From positions 930,001 to 994,000 of the forward strand of contig NZ_FOYF01000001.1 of assembly GCF_900115925.1 (NCBI RefSeq): 64,000 nt of DNA, given 5' to 3'. Source of the DNA: Bacillus sp. cl95 (GTDB taxonomy: Bacteria; Bacillota; Bacilli; Bacillales; Cytobacillaceae). The notes beneath the pieces are model-generated. The model saw nothing but the letters and a program-made list of their open reading frames with translations. It was not told the origin of the DNA and made no database searches. Shown here piece by piece: positions 41,656 through 51,420 of the stretch; the stretch's first letter is position 1, and each line of letters opens with the position of its first letter. The position numbers were made by a program, and so were the translations under genes.

Positions 41656-44600
41656 TTATTCCCCCGTACCTATAGAACCATACGTGTTCTTCATGATGTA
41701 GTATGATTCTTTTAGACGTTCATAGTAGCGAGGCTCATCCCAATCATCCCAATTATATATAGCAACGCTATCTCGTGTTATGGTGGCATGGGAAGTTTCA
41801 GGTTGGGTATAGAGCAGCTTTTCATTTTCACTAAATGCTACAACCACACCGATATCAGAAATTTTTCTACTTCCCGTTAACCCTTGTTTCCATAGATCCC
41901 CCATCACTTCTTTTTGACTAGGGTCTTTAACATTCAACAATTGCCATGGTATTCTTCCCTCAATGACTGTATGATCCTCGTTAATACTTATATCGGTTAA
42001 GGAATCATATTTTTGATTAATAGGGTTGGCATTACCAAACTTTAACTCTCCTGTCTCATAAGATTGAAACGGGATTTTCTTGCCTGTTGTCGGGATAACC
42101 AGCTCTTTATTGAGTGCCAATCTTATAGGATGAAATACTCCATTATTTTTTACATGGGCATATGGAGCTTTAGGTATCATCTTCAGCATCTCACCATACT
42201 GATAATAAAAGGAATCATAGTAACTATCCACGGTGATACTTGCATTATTTTCGTCCTTCAAGCTTATCAGAAAATCAATTCCTAAATCTGTCTTGAGTTT
42301 CTTCCCCTTTGACAGTTCAATCTCGGTTTGACCTTGGTCTCCAATGGTATCTAGCATTAGAAAAATATCATCCTTCTTAAAATTTAAGGGTGATTCGTAC
42401 TTCATTAAAAAGTAGAGGTATTTTTCATCTGAACTCATCCGTGTTTCCTTCAATTTGCTACCTCGCATGCTATAAAGGAGCCTAGACTTATTCTTGATCC
42501 AATCTCCTGTATCTCCATCGACATGAATGGCACTTTCTTTCATTCCTGGCTCAAAAGAAAGCAATCCAAAATTTTGTTCATTCGTTTGAATGTTAGACCA
42601 AAATGGTCTGCGATCGGGGTTATCATAATCCATCGTGTTCCAAGTCCTTTTGAACCATTCGTCCTGCCATGCAAACACCATTCCACCTGCATAGCCCTCT
42701 GAAACAATCGACTCAAATAGACGTTTGTTGATCATCCCTTGTTCCTTTTCAGAATGGTGCCCTTGGTCCATTCCTATCACATTTTTATGCGTTAAACCCC
42801 TTGAACCCGGCACACCAAACTCGGCCACAACGACAGGCATTTCGTGCTCTTTTATTAGGTCATTTAGATAGCCCGCATAATTATTTTTCTCACCCTTCGA
42901 ATCCTTATAATTGGCATAAGTATCATTCAAGTTAAGGAAGTCAGGGTAGTACGGATAAATATGATACGAAGCAAAGATACCCGCATGAAAATCGTTTGTC
43001 TTTTGAATGTGATTTGGGTTTACGGCTACAAGGTCCTCCTGTTCTAGCGGCTCTTCTGGATGATTAAGCAAATCCGTTGTCACCCAGTTCGTAAAACTCA
43101 TCGTATGTTGCCATTGATAAGTATCTGCTTCGTAGGTAGCAGCAAACTCCAGCCTTTCTGCAAGCCATACTTCAAATGGAGAGCCATTAGAAGTGTTAAA
43201 ATATTTCCCCTTGAATTGTGCTTTTTCCTTATGTTTAAGGTTCGTGTTTTGAACCATGTAAGGATCCCACTCTATTCCAATGATATATCCAAGTACATAC
43301 GACGAAATGTCGCTGCTATACTTGCCGTAAGCATGCCCAGTTCTTTTGACAATGTCAGCATGTCCATGAGTAATATCGATCATATGCTTCATTTCCGTTT
43401 GAAAATCGACCACGTTTGATTGAGCATATGCATCTTGGGTTTGGACAAGTCCTTCCTCATTAATCCATGCCCCTTGAAAAAGAAAGATAGGATTTTCAGC
43501 CAATTGATTATATTCGTAGAGTGCATCGTAAAATGCTGGTGGATGAAGAGTATAAACTCGTATCGTATTGGCATTCATCTCTCCAATCGCTTTGAACCAT
43601 CTAAAGTATTCATCTTTCGTAATAGCCGTTTCACCTGGGAAATAACCTGGCTTTCCAATCCCCATGTTAACACCTTTGATGAGCAAGTCCTCCCATTTTC
43701 CATTCTTCTTTATCTGTATGTACTTATCTCCTGTTCGACTATTCGAGAGGATTCCATCCTTTTTAGTTAGTTCAATTTTTTTCGGTTCAATATTTTTATG
43801 TAGACCGTTCTTTAATAGTTGTTTCATAAGTGGTACATATCCGCTCCAGTAGAACGAACTCTTTGATTCAGTTTGTCTTTTCCACTTATCAAAGCCTGTG
43901 GTCTGATAGATTTGCGGAATTTCTGCCTCATCTGCAAAATCCCCTGCAAAATAATAGGACGAATACTTCCTATTTTGATGTGAGATGATGGCTGGAAATT
44001 CTGTTGGAATTCCAAACTTCTTTAGCTTTTGCTTCGCCTTTTTGGTTAAAGGCAGCTGATACTTGGCCAGAATCTCAGTTTCATTTCTCGCCTCAATAAT
44101 ATCGAACCAATAGCCATATTCTGCTTCAACATTGCCAGAAAACCTTTCCTTTCCTTCGTTCGTGTAAAAAAATTCGACACCACTACCCTTTAAATCTTTA
44201 CTGCCTAGAACTACTATGAAGTTATTAGCATCAACAAACACATAACCTTCACCGGAATAGTCCCATTTCCCGTACTTTTTTTGATAGTTTTCCTTCACCC
44301 AATCAGGAACTTCTGTACCTTCTAAGTGGGAAAAATAACGACCGATCCAACCTGTCCAATCAAGATTTAGTAAATTGGATATCTTATCCCTTGTTTCCGC
44401 AGAACTCGGACTGCCAAATGTATTGAATTCTGCGATTAACGTTTTATTCCCCTTAAGTAAGGCTCTCTCAATATTCTTGAGTTCTTGTTCTTGAAGCCCT
44501 CCATACAATGCTTCAGATCTCTTTCCCGTCTCATTTGTTCCGTAGAATTCTTCATTATATACTCCATATTGATCAGCAAGATAAATTACATCAAATCTGG

Positions 44601-44904
44601 ACAAGTCATTTGGAACCTCAGTTGTTTTAAAAGTCTTTTCCTTTGACGGTTTAAATCCTACGTAGTCTTTACTAACGGAATACGGTTCACCATTTCCTTT
44701 CATGTACTTTCCATTATTCAAAATCCAAACCAACCCTTTATGTTCACGATAGGATTGATCCGGCACAGTCTTATCGACGATAAGCACATTTAAGTGATTT
44801 TCATTTTTTATAAACCATAGCCAAAACGGACTCGTAATGACTAGGCAAAAAAGCAAAACAAATATCCATACATATACTTGTGGACTCTTCAAGTAGTTTC
44901 TCAT
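41656..44904 (-). CDS. Membrane-anchored glycoside hydrolase-like protein
   Basis: 1082 residues with one N-terminal membrane segment (about 10-32) and a large outside part. Residues 35-300 are a flavodoxin/ThuA-like or DUF4350-like region; 405-760 form a TIM barrel of the GH2/cellulase superfamily, with candidate acid/base E545 (GIEWDP) and nucleophile E695 (VVVAEFGVPG); 820-1075 look like a beta-sandwich (HVDGDTGDWIKNK). It follows the GT2 synthase gene by a four-base overlap, so it probably trims, releases or remodels the polymer outside the cell. No exact family name can be given. Confidence 0.8.
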   Translation of the reverse strand: MRNYLKSPQVYVWIFVLLFCLVITSPFWLWFIKNENHLNVLIVDKTVPDQSYREHKGLVWILNNGKYMKGNGEPYSVSKDYVGFKPSKEKTFKTTEVPNDLSRFDVIYLADQYGVYNEEFYGTNETGKRSEALYGGLQEQELKNIERALLKGNKTLIAEFNTFGSPSSAETRDKISNLLNLDWTGWIGRYFSHLEGTEVPDWVKENYQKKYGKWDYSGEGYVFVDANNFIVVLGSKDLKGSGVEFFYTNEGKERFSGNVEAEYGYWFDIIEARNETEILAKYQLPLTKKAKQKLKKFGIPTEFPAIISHQNRKYSSYYFAGDFADEAEIPQIYQTTGFDKWKRQTESKSSFYWSGYVPLMKQLLKNGLHKNIEPKKIELTKKDGILSNSRTGDKYIQIKKNGKWEDLLIKGVNMGIGKPGYFPGETAITKDEYFRWFKAIGEMNANTIRVYTLHPPAFYDALYEYNQLAENPIFLFQGAWINEEGLVQTQDAYAQSNVVDFQTEMKHMIDITHGHADIVKRTGHAYGKYSSDISSYVLGYIIGIEWDPYMVQNTNLKHKEKAQFKGKYFNTSNGSPFEVWLAERLEFAATYEADTYQWQHTMSFTNWVTTDLLNHPEEPLEQEDLVAVNPNHIQKTNDFHAGIFASYHIYPYYPDFLNLNDTYANYKDSKGEKNNYAGYLNDLIKEHEMPVVVAEFGVPGSRGLTHKNVIGMDQGHHSEKEQGMINKRLFESIVSEGYAGGMVFAWQDEWFKRTWNTMDYDNPDRRPFWSNIQTNEQNFGLLSFEPGMKESAIHVDGDTGDWIKNKSRLLYSMRGSKLKETRMSSDEKYLYFLMKYESPLNFKKDDIFLMLDTIGDQGQTEIELSKGKKLKTDLGIDFLISLKDENNASITVDSYYDSFYYQYGEMLKMIPKAPYAHVKNNGVFHPIRLALNKELVIPTTGKKIPFQSYETGELKFGNANPINQKYDSLTDISINEDHTVIEGRIPWQLLNVKDPSQKEVMGDLWKQGLTGSRKISDIGVVVAFSENEKLLYTQPETSHATITRDSVAIYNWDDWDEPRYYERLKESYYIMKNTYGSIGTGE

Positions 44905-46313
44905 CGTGATACACCTTTTCTCTTCATTTCTCCCCAGCTGTGATCACCTTTGATCATCTGCCAAATACCTTCACATCTCCAAAAAACAGTTAGAGGCCGG
45001 TACCAAATCGTTTCGGTCATGGAGTAAAAAAACAACTTCAACATATCAGAAACTTTAGGATATCTCGTTAATGTCCATTCTTCCAACAATACGGCAGACA
45101 TAGAAAACAGAGATCCATATAAGCATGATAATAAGAAAATAAGAATGGCAAACTCCAAATAGATTCCACCAAAAAACATGGAAAGGACTACGAAGACATA
45201 ACCAAAGAGTTCAACAATCGGTCCTAAAAATTCGACTATCCAAAAATAAGGGAAAGAAATAAAGCCAATCGATCCATATTTAGGATTAAAAGTAATCTTC
45301 CGATGTCTCCATAAACTCTCGAATAAACCACGATGCCAGCGTCTACGCTGCTTGCGTAAAAACTTCATTTCTTCTGGAACTTCTGTCCAACAAACTGGAT
45401 CTGGTACATAGACGATTTTCTTCTTCAGTTTCTTCTCTTTGAGCAAACGGTGGATTCCGACAACCATCTCCATGTCTTCTCCTACTGTATCCGTTTTGTA
45501 TCCCCCTGCTTCGACTATCCACTTTTTCGAGAATACCCCAAAGGCTCCTGAAATGATCAACAAAAGGTTGTGTCTGCTTAAGCCGATCCTACCCATTAAG
45601 AATGCACGTAGGTACTCGATAATTTGCATGATGACGAGTGGATTATTGGATAAGCCAATGTTTAGGATATTACCGTTATGAATTTCACATCCATTCGCAA
45701 TTCTCACACTTCCCCCGGAAGCGATCACTTCTTCGCCAGAATCAACAATCGGCTTCATCACTTTTAGAAAAGCGTCTTGTTCCAAGACGGAGTCTCCGTC
45801 TAGCGAACAAATATAGGGATAATGAGCAAAATTCAACCCAACATTTAGAGCATCTGCCTTTCCTCCATTTTCTTTATCAATCAAATATAGATTCGTAAGA
45901 AGCGTAGATTGATAAATACTTGAAATAGGCTTTGTCTCAATCTGTTTGCGAACCACTCTTTTTATTTCTTTCATCTCATAATGCTCAATCATCTTCTGCC
46001 ACGTGGAATCTGTGGATCCGTCGTTTACCACAATGATTTCAAAACTAGGGTAATTTACACTTAACAATGACCTAACACTTGGGATGATACCGGCTTCTTC
46101 ATTGAACGCGGGCACAATGATGGATATCGGCTTTACAGCAAAGTCATCCACATAATCCTCATATACTTGTTTACGATTTAACTTAAAATGCTTTCGTAGC
46201 TGTAACATTGAAATGACGAGGATAACTGTATAAAAAACAATAATAACAATCATGTAAATAGCAATGAATCCAGCAACAATCGTGAATCCGGTAGTCCACC
46301 AAGAATTCTCCAT
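44901..46313 (-). CDS. Processive GT2 polysaccharide synthase
   Basis: 470 residues. An N-terminal membrane segment, a cytosolic GT2 domain with D98 (VVNDGSTDS), D172-G-D174 (LDGDS), GED at 278-280 and QRRRW at 322-326, then four membrane segments. The D, DxD, D, QxxRW set marks synthases of beta-linked polymers such as cellulose, hyaluronan or poly-N-acetylglucosamine. No PilZ domain is present. It overlaps the next gene by four bases and follows the HEAT-repeat gene directly. Product not identifiable by sequence alone. Confidence 0.92.
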   Translation of the reverse strand: MENSWWTTGFTIVAGFIAIYMIVIIVFYTVILVISMLQLRKHFKLNRKQVYEDYVDDFAVKPISIIVPAFNEEAGIIPSVRSLLSVNYPSFEIIVVNDGSTDSTWQKMIEHYEMKEIKRVVRKQIETKPISSIYQSTLLTNLYLIDKENGGKADALNVGLNFAHYPYICSLDGDSVLEQDAFLKVMKPIVDSGEEVIASGGSVRIANGCEIHNGNILNIGLSNNPLVIMQIIEYLRAFLMGRIGLSRHNLLLIISGAFGVFSKKWIVEAGGYKTDTVGEDMEMVVGIHRLLKEKKLKKKIVYVPDPVCWTEVPEEMKFLRKQRRRWHRGLFESLWRHRKITFNPKYGSIGFISFPYFWIVEFLGPIVELFGYVFVVLSMFFGGIYLEFAILIFLLSCLYGSLFSMSAVLLEEWTLTRYPKVSDMLKLFFYSMTETIWYRPLTVFWRCEGIWQMIKGDHSWGEMKRKGVSR

Positions 46314-47357
46314 TTAAATTCCCTCTCCCCGTGAAAGCCATTCTTCTGCCATGTCACGTGCATATGGATCTTGGGATTGTCGAAGCACATTAAGAAAGAT
46401 ATCACGACTATTCGAAAAACTAGATAAGGCTTGCCCTGCTTGGGATCTTACCCACCAAGAATCATCATGCAAAAATGTAACCAAGTATGGGATTCCTTTG
46501 CGATCATTTGATGAACCTAGCAACTTCGCAAAAAACATTCTCTCCTGCCAAACGGAAGAGTCGGATAATGGCAAGTAAGTATTGATATCTTTAACATAAC
46601 CAATAGCCGCTATCGTTTTTAATGCCCTTAACCTTATTTCGCCTGAATAAGATCCATAAATGGTTTCCACGAAACTTAAGTAATGGATTTCCTTTGAAGT
46701 ACCTAAAACGTCTAATACTGCAAACTTCAATTGTTCAGGAATACGATAAAAACTGAGCATAAATAAATCAATTCCTTCTTTATCAAGCCTGGACAAAATC
46801 GCCCGATACTCATAATCAGTCAAATGATCAAAGTCATTACTAAGTAATTCGAACAGACGTTTATCCCGAAAAGAAGCCAAAACACGAAGTGAATGAACGA
46901 TTTCTTCTCTGGAAATTTTCTTTTTTCTCAGTAATCTAATCACATCTTCTCGAAGTGTCATCATCTGAAAATCTTCTATATAGTATAGTGCGTTCATACG
47001 CTGACTCCAGACAGCCGACTTAAGTCTTTTTGCATAATATCCTGATAAATGTAATTCTGCCAAATGTCTGAGCGCGTATTTCTCACTTTCACCTTCAAGC
47101 ACTTCCGCGTACCTTCCAAGAGCTTGTTCTAATGCCTCTTTTTGCAATTTAGAATCGGAGCGTATACTTCTTGAGTGAAACTGATCTGTCATATAGATAA
47201 AAATCAATGCAAAGTACTTTTCAGTAAGCTTGCTGATTTTTTGGTTTCTCGCATTTTCACTAAGCTTTCTTATGATTAAGTACAGCAAAATGCCAAGGAG
47301 GAAAAAAAACACTATAAGAAGTGCACCTGAAAGGATTGCAAGTTCATTACCAATCAT
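46314..47357 (-). CDS. Membrane-anchored HEAT-repeat protein
   Basis: 347 residues. One N-terminal membrane segment (LAILSGALLIVFFFLLGILLYLII in parts), then an all-helical cytosolic region; the end has clear HEAT repeats (IPYLVTFLHDDSWWVRSQAGQALSSF, RLRALKTIAAIGYV). Probably a scaffold in the synthase complex, linking GT2 and the signalling proteins (inference). Packed directly between the diguanylate cyclase and GT2 genes, gaps of zero bases. Confidence 0.85.
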   Translation of the reverse strand: MIGNELAILSGALLIVFFFLLGILLYLIIRKLSENARNQKISKLTEKYFALIFIYMTDQFHSRSIRSDSKLQKEALEQALGRYAEVLEGESEKYALRHLAELHLSGYYAKRLKSAVWSQRMNALYYIEDFQMMTLREDVIRLLRKKKISREEIVHSLRVLASFRDKRLFELLSNDFDHLTDYEYRAILSRLDKEGIDLFMLSFYRIPEQLKFAVLDVLGTSKEIHYLSFVETIYGSYSGEIRLRALKTIAAIGYVKDINTYLPLSDSSVWQERMFFAKLLGSSNDRKGIPYLVTFLHDDSWWVRSQAGQALSSFSNSRDIFLNVLRQSQDPYARDMAEEWLSRGEGI

Positions 47358-48974
47358 TTATTTCATCCTTTTAATTAATCTTTGAATTCTCGCTTGGAGC
47401 TCAGTGATACTAAAAGGTTTCGTTACATAATCATCCGCCCCTAATTTTAATGCCCTGGCAATATCCATATCCCCTTTTCTTCCAGTCAACATGAGGACAT
47501 AAAGATTCCTATTTCCTTGGATCTTTTTCACCTTTTGCAATACTTCTAATCCATCCATTACAGGCATCACTCCGTCAAGAATGAGGAAGTGTTCTTCTGA
47601 TTCTTCAAAACGTCCCGATTCAAAAAAAGATATACCGTCTTCAAAGGCTTTTACGTCTAGTTCCGTTCTCTCCACTTCAATATTCTGAATAACTTTTAAT
47701 AGAATCGTTCGAATAATGGCGTCATCGTCAACAATGGATACACTTAATTTTCTAGTTGATGCATAGTGCAATTGATCGCTCGCACTTTCAACTTTCGATC
47801 TTCCACTTTCTTTTGCTTTATACAAAGCTTGATCGGCAAACTTTAGAACATCATTCTTTTCTAAATCACTGACGTTTATTTCAAATATTCCAGCGGAAAA
47901 AGTAACCGTAAATTTGTCATCGTTACCCTCAAATGAAATTTTCGAAAAATCACGTAATATCCTCTTCATGATTGATTTTGCTTCCTCATTCCTTGTTCTA
48001 GGTAGAATGATGGCAAACTCTTCTCCGCCATATCTAAAAACCGTATCAGAGCTTCGAGTGCTTTCCCTTAAAAATTCAGCAAATTTCAATAAGACGCGAT
48101 CTCCAATTAAATGGCCATGAGTATCATTAATTTTCTTAAAGTGATCTAAATCAGCTAAGACAATAGAAAATGGTTCCTTTGTTCTTTTGAAATCTTTTAA
48201 ATTTCTATCAAGAACATCGCTCAAATATCTGCGATTGTATACATTTGTCAGTTCATCCGTTAAGACCGATTCATCAAATAATCGTTTCCTCTGTAAGTGC
48301 CTTTCCACTCTTACGATAAACTCTTCACTATCTATGGGCTTTGCAACAAAATCATCCCCACCAGAACGATAGGAATCTATTCTCAATTGACGATCATTTT
48401 GAGCGCTCATAATCATTTTTGGAACGAAGTGTTTGGATGTATGCGTCTCTAAATCGTTTAGAAACTGTAATCCGCCGTTATCTGGCAAATTACCGTCTAA
48501 TATGATGAGGTCAGGATGAAATTCATAATACTGGGACTTGGCTTTTTCCAAGTTGGAACTAGTAATAACCATCCAACCTTTTTCCTCTAAGACATCCTTT
48601 AATAAAATGAGCATCGAAATATCGGTATCAATAATCTGTATTAATGGGATTTGAGCATTTCTTTCAACTTTAGGTTTGCTATCCAACTCTTGAAAATGTT
48701 CATATTCATATGTCAGATTCATTAGATCATAAAGGAAATCCCGCAAGTCGCTCAGACTCCAATCGGATTCCCTTTTCTCTATACTCTCCAAGAGATTGCT
48801 CGCCATCTGAAATAGTCCTCCAAGTTCAATGGTGCCTGCAGTCCCTTTAATGGAATGCAAGAAGCCATACACATCCTCTTTTGGAATGACCATCTCTTCA
48901 ACGGAAGCAAACCAGTCAGAAATCTGTCTTTTAATTTTTTGAAATAAAAGCCGCTCATAATTATGTAACTCCAT
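47358..48974 (-). CDS. HPt-REC-GGDEF-REC diguanylate cyclase
   Basis: 538 residues. HPt-like domain 1-95 with H40 (FLHSIKGTAGTIEL), receiver 1 with D160 (LIILDGNLP), GGDEF domain about 232-395 with GGEEF at 316-320 (active form) and inhibitory I-site RSSD at 307-310, and receiver 2 with D467 (LILDGVMP). It makes c-di-GMP under phosphorelay control. The start codon overlaps the proC stop (TAATG). One chain can take phosphate from the hybrid kinase at HPt or receiver level. Its product may act on the synthase and, elsewhere, on the riboswitch at 84. Confidence 0.93.
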   Translation of the reverse strand: MELHNYERLLFQKIKRQISDWFASVEEMVIPKEDVYGFLHSIKGTAGTIELGGLFQMASNLLESIEKRESDWSLSDLRDFLYDLMNLTYEYEHFQELDSKPKVERNAQIPLIQIIDTDISMLILLKDVLEEKGWMVITSSNLEKAKSQYYEFHPDLIILDGNLPDNGGLQFLNDLETHTSKHFVPKMIMSAQNDRQLRIDSYRSGGDDFVAKPIDSEEFIVRVERHLQRKRLFDESVLTDELTNVYNRRYLSDVLDRNLKDFKRTKEPFSIVLADLDHFKKINDTHGHLIGDRVLLKFAEFLRESTRSSDTVFRYGGEEFAIILPRTRNEEAKSIMKRILRDFSKISFEGNDDKFTVTFSAGIFEINVSDLEKNDVLKFADQALYKAKESGRSKVESASDQLHYASTRKLSVSIVDDDAIIRTILLKVIQNIEVERTELDVKAFEDGISFFESGRFEESEEHFLILDGVMPVMDGLEVLQKVKKIQGNRNLYVLMLTGRKGDMDIARALKLGADDYVTKPFSITELQARIQRLIKRMK

Positions 48975-49789
48975 TATTTCCTCCCGTTAGTCATCCCCGT
49001 TGTCTTTTCGTAACATTTTTCCATCGCATTTATGATGGACCCTCTGAAGCCATTTTTCTCGAGTTCAGCAACTGCTTCGATTGTTGCTCCCCCAGGTGTA
49101 CAGACATCATCTTTCAATGCTCCGGGATGTTCACCGGTTTCCAGTACCATCTTTGCAGCCCCAAGAACCGCCTGTGCAGCAAGTTGGTACGATTGTTTTC
49201 GGGAAATCCCTTTCATTACTCCAGCATCCGCCATTGCTTCAATCATCATGTAGACGTATGCAGGACTAGAACCACTGATAGCCGGAACAACATCCATTAA
49301 AGTTTCTTCAAGGATTTCACTTTTACCAAAGCTATTGAATAATTGTCGTACATTTTTCAAATCCATATCAGAAATAAAAGCATTTGGACAAAGTACACTC
49401 ATTCCTTCACCTACTAATGAAGGTGTGTTAGGCATCGTCCTAACGCATTTCACTTTTTTATCAAAGGCGGCTTCAATATCCTGAAGCGTAATGCCAGCTG
49501 CTATCGTTACAATCACCGTATCGTTTCGGATTAAATCCTTTATTTCAGAAATAATCAATCCATAATGAATGGGCTTTACGGCAAGGATGATGATATCTGC
49601 AAATTTCGCTACTTCTTTATTTTCATTTGTAACGTTTATTTTGTACATTTCTTTTACGAGGTTGATTGTTCCCTCGGATTTGGCACTAGCCATAATTTGT
49701 TCCTTATTTACTACCTCAGATTTCACCAAGCCATTAAGCATAGCCTGGGCCATTTTGCCACTACCTATAAAACCAATCTTCTTATCCAA
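48974..49789 (-). CDS. proC: Pyrroline-5-carboxylate reductase
   Basis: 271 residues, TTG start with a weak GGGTG site. Rossmann NADPH motif GFIGSGKMAQAM at 6-17, and the ProC C-terminal signature AVSGSSPAYVYMMIEAM-like (here AISGSSPAYVYMMIEA) plus TPGGATIEAV. Final step of proline synthesis. It overlaps the diguanylate cyclase gene by one base, which is an unusual link between proline synthesis and a polysaccharide signalling run. Confidence 0.93.
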   Translation of the reverse strand: MDKKIGFIGSGKMAQAMLNGLVKSEVVNKEQIMASAKSEGTINLVKEMYKINVTNENKEVAKFADIIILAVKPIHYGLIISEIKDLIRNDTVIVTIAAGITLQDIEAAFDKKVKCVRTMPNTPSLVGEGMSVLCPNAFISDMDLKNVRQLFNSFGKSEILEETLMDVVPAISGSSPAYVYMMIEAMADAGVMKGISRKQSYQLAAQAVLGAAKMVLETGEHPGALKDDVCTPGGATIEAVAELEKNGFRGSIINAMEKCYEKTTGMTNGRK

Positions 49790-49908
49790 TCAGAACACAC
49801 CCTATTTGTAATATTTTCTATGTATGTCAGTTATTTTAAGGTATGAAGGGGGAATTATAAAGAAAACACTCCCCACTTTTGTAGTTTTTTGTAGAAAGAG
49901 GTAGAAAA

Positions 49909-50541
49909 ATGACGGAATCCAAAGCATTAATAGATGATTATAGTGTTTATCCTGAGTCTTTTTATATACAACCTACGCTTGAATTAGCACAGAACTTACT
50001 CGGGAGCATTCTTTTAAGACAAACAGATGAGGGAATTATAGCGGGCTATATCGTGGAAACAGAAGCTTATATAGGTCCCATGGATCAAGCTGCACATAGT
50101 TATCAAAATCGGAGAACGAAAAGAACAGAAGTCATGTTCGCGGAACCCGGTCGAATTTATACCTATGTCATGCATACGCACTGTTTAGTGAACGTCGTTA
50201 GTGGAGAAAATGGGGCACCGGAGGCAGTTTTGATTAGGGCACTTGAACCCCTGACAGGAATTCAACTAATGAAAAAAAGAAGGGGTCTCACAGAACTTCA
50301 AAACCTTACAAATGGCCCTGGAAAACTTACGAAAGCACTAGGAATCACAATGAAGGATTATGGTTCTGCTTTCTTTGAACCACCATTGATGATTGCAAAA
50401 GGTTATAAGCCAGAATCCATCTCTTCAGGAAAGCGAATTGGTATTGATAATTCAGGAGAAGCCAAAGATTATCCATGGAGGTTCTGGATTACGGAAAATC
50501 CGTTTATATCTAGGAAAGAAAGAAAATCAAAAACAAATTAG
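49909..50541 (+). CDS. DNA-3-methyladenine (alkyladenine) glycosylase
   Basis: 210 residues of the Mpg/AAG fold. VETEAYIGPMDQAAHSYQNRRTKR-like core (Glu of GYIVETEAY activates water; Tyr inserts in DNA), and GRIYTYVMHTHCLVNVVS and ALEPL are typical. It removes alkylated purines and hypoxanthine from DNA. Equivalent to B. subtilis YxlJ. AGAAAGAGG precedes the ATG. Single gene, divergent from proC. Confidence 0.93.
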   Translation: MTESKALIDDYSVYPESFYIQPTLELAQNLLGSILLRQTDEGIIAGYIVETEAYIGPMDQAAHSYQNRRTKRTEVMFAEPGRIYTYVMHTHCLVNVVSGENGAPEAVLIRALEPLTGIQLMKKRRGLTELQNLTNGPGKLTKALGITMKDYGSAFFEPPLMIAKGYKPESISSGKRIGIDNSGEAKDYPWRFWITENPFISRKERKSKTN

Positions 50542-50596
50542 ATTAGCCTTTTGCTCATCGTTGTACAAGGATAAAACCATATAAACAAGAACAAAA

Positions 50597-50706
50597 GGCG
50601 CAAGCGCCCTGTTTAGCCCCGACAGGCATAAGACGAATCACGCAGGAAATCCTGATTTCTGAAGTGATTTGGCTTATGACCCCGAGGGGCTGGGCGCTGG
50701 AGCTGG
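50597..50706. repeat. Dispersed Bacillaceae intergenic repeat
   Basis: About 110 bp with nested inverted arms: GGCGCAAGCGCC at the left end, AGCCCC with GGGGCT, CATAAGAC with inverted CTTATGA, AGGAAATCCTGATTTCT in the centre, and GGCGCTGGAGCTGGA at the right. The whole folds as a long imperfect hairpin. From memory it matches a class of repeats seen in many copies between Bacillus genes. It lies after the glycosylase gene. Confidence 0.72.
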
Positions 50707-50766
50707 ATTATTAGAAAAACGTAGAAAGTTATCCACATTAATTTATTTTAAAATTTCCTAGACAAC

Positions 50767-50798
50767 AAAAAAAGCTAATCCGAAGATTAGCTTTTTGC
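50767..50798 (-). terminator. Terminator of the deoC-xapX-cdd operon
   Basis: AAAAAGCTAATC pairs with GATTAGCTTTTT around CGAA; it lies directly after the cdd stop on the minus strand. Confidence 0.9.
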
Positions 50799-51218
<420 letters not shown>

Positions 51219-51223
51219 TTATC

Positions 51224-51394
51224 CTATTGTTGGAAAAATTTCGTTAACCATTCAGCGATAACTCCGCCAAAGTAAACACCAAATACACCCATTACTGCTG
51301 AAAATACGGGTGGAGCTGGTAAAGGAAGTTTAAGAAACTTAAACAGTACTCCTACAGCTATGCCCGCTACTGTAGCTAAAATAATCTCTTTCAT
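51224..51394 (-). CDS. XapX domain small membrane protein
   Basis: 56 residues: MKEIILATVAGIAVGVLFKF, then LKLPLPAPPVFSAVMGVFGV and YFGGVIAEWLTKFFQQ. Two membrane helices around a Pro-rich turn (LPLPAPP) is the XapX family pattern. AGAAGAGG lies upstream of the ATG at 51394. It was named from a xanthosine operon and is often beside nucleoside genes; its role is unknown. It sits between deoC (26-base gap) and cdd (26-base gap), so it is an operon member. Confidence 0.88.
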   Translation of the reverse strand: MKEIILATVAGIAVGVLFKFLKLPLPAPPVFSAVMGVFGVYFGGVIAEWLTKFFQQ

Positions 51395-51420
51395 AATTGG
51401 ACCTCTTCTTTATCTCAATT

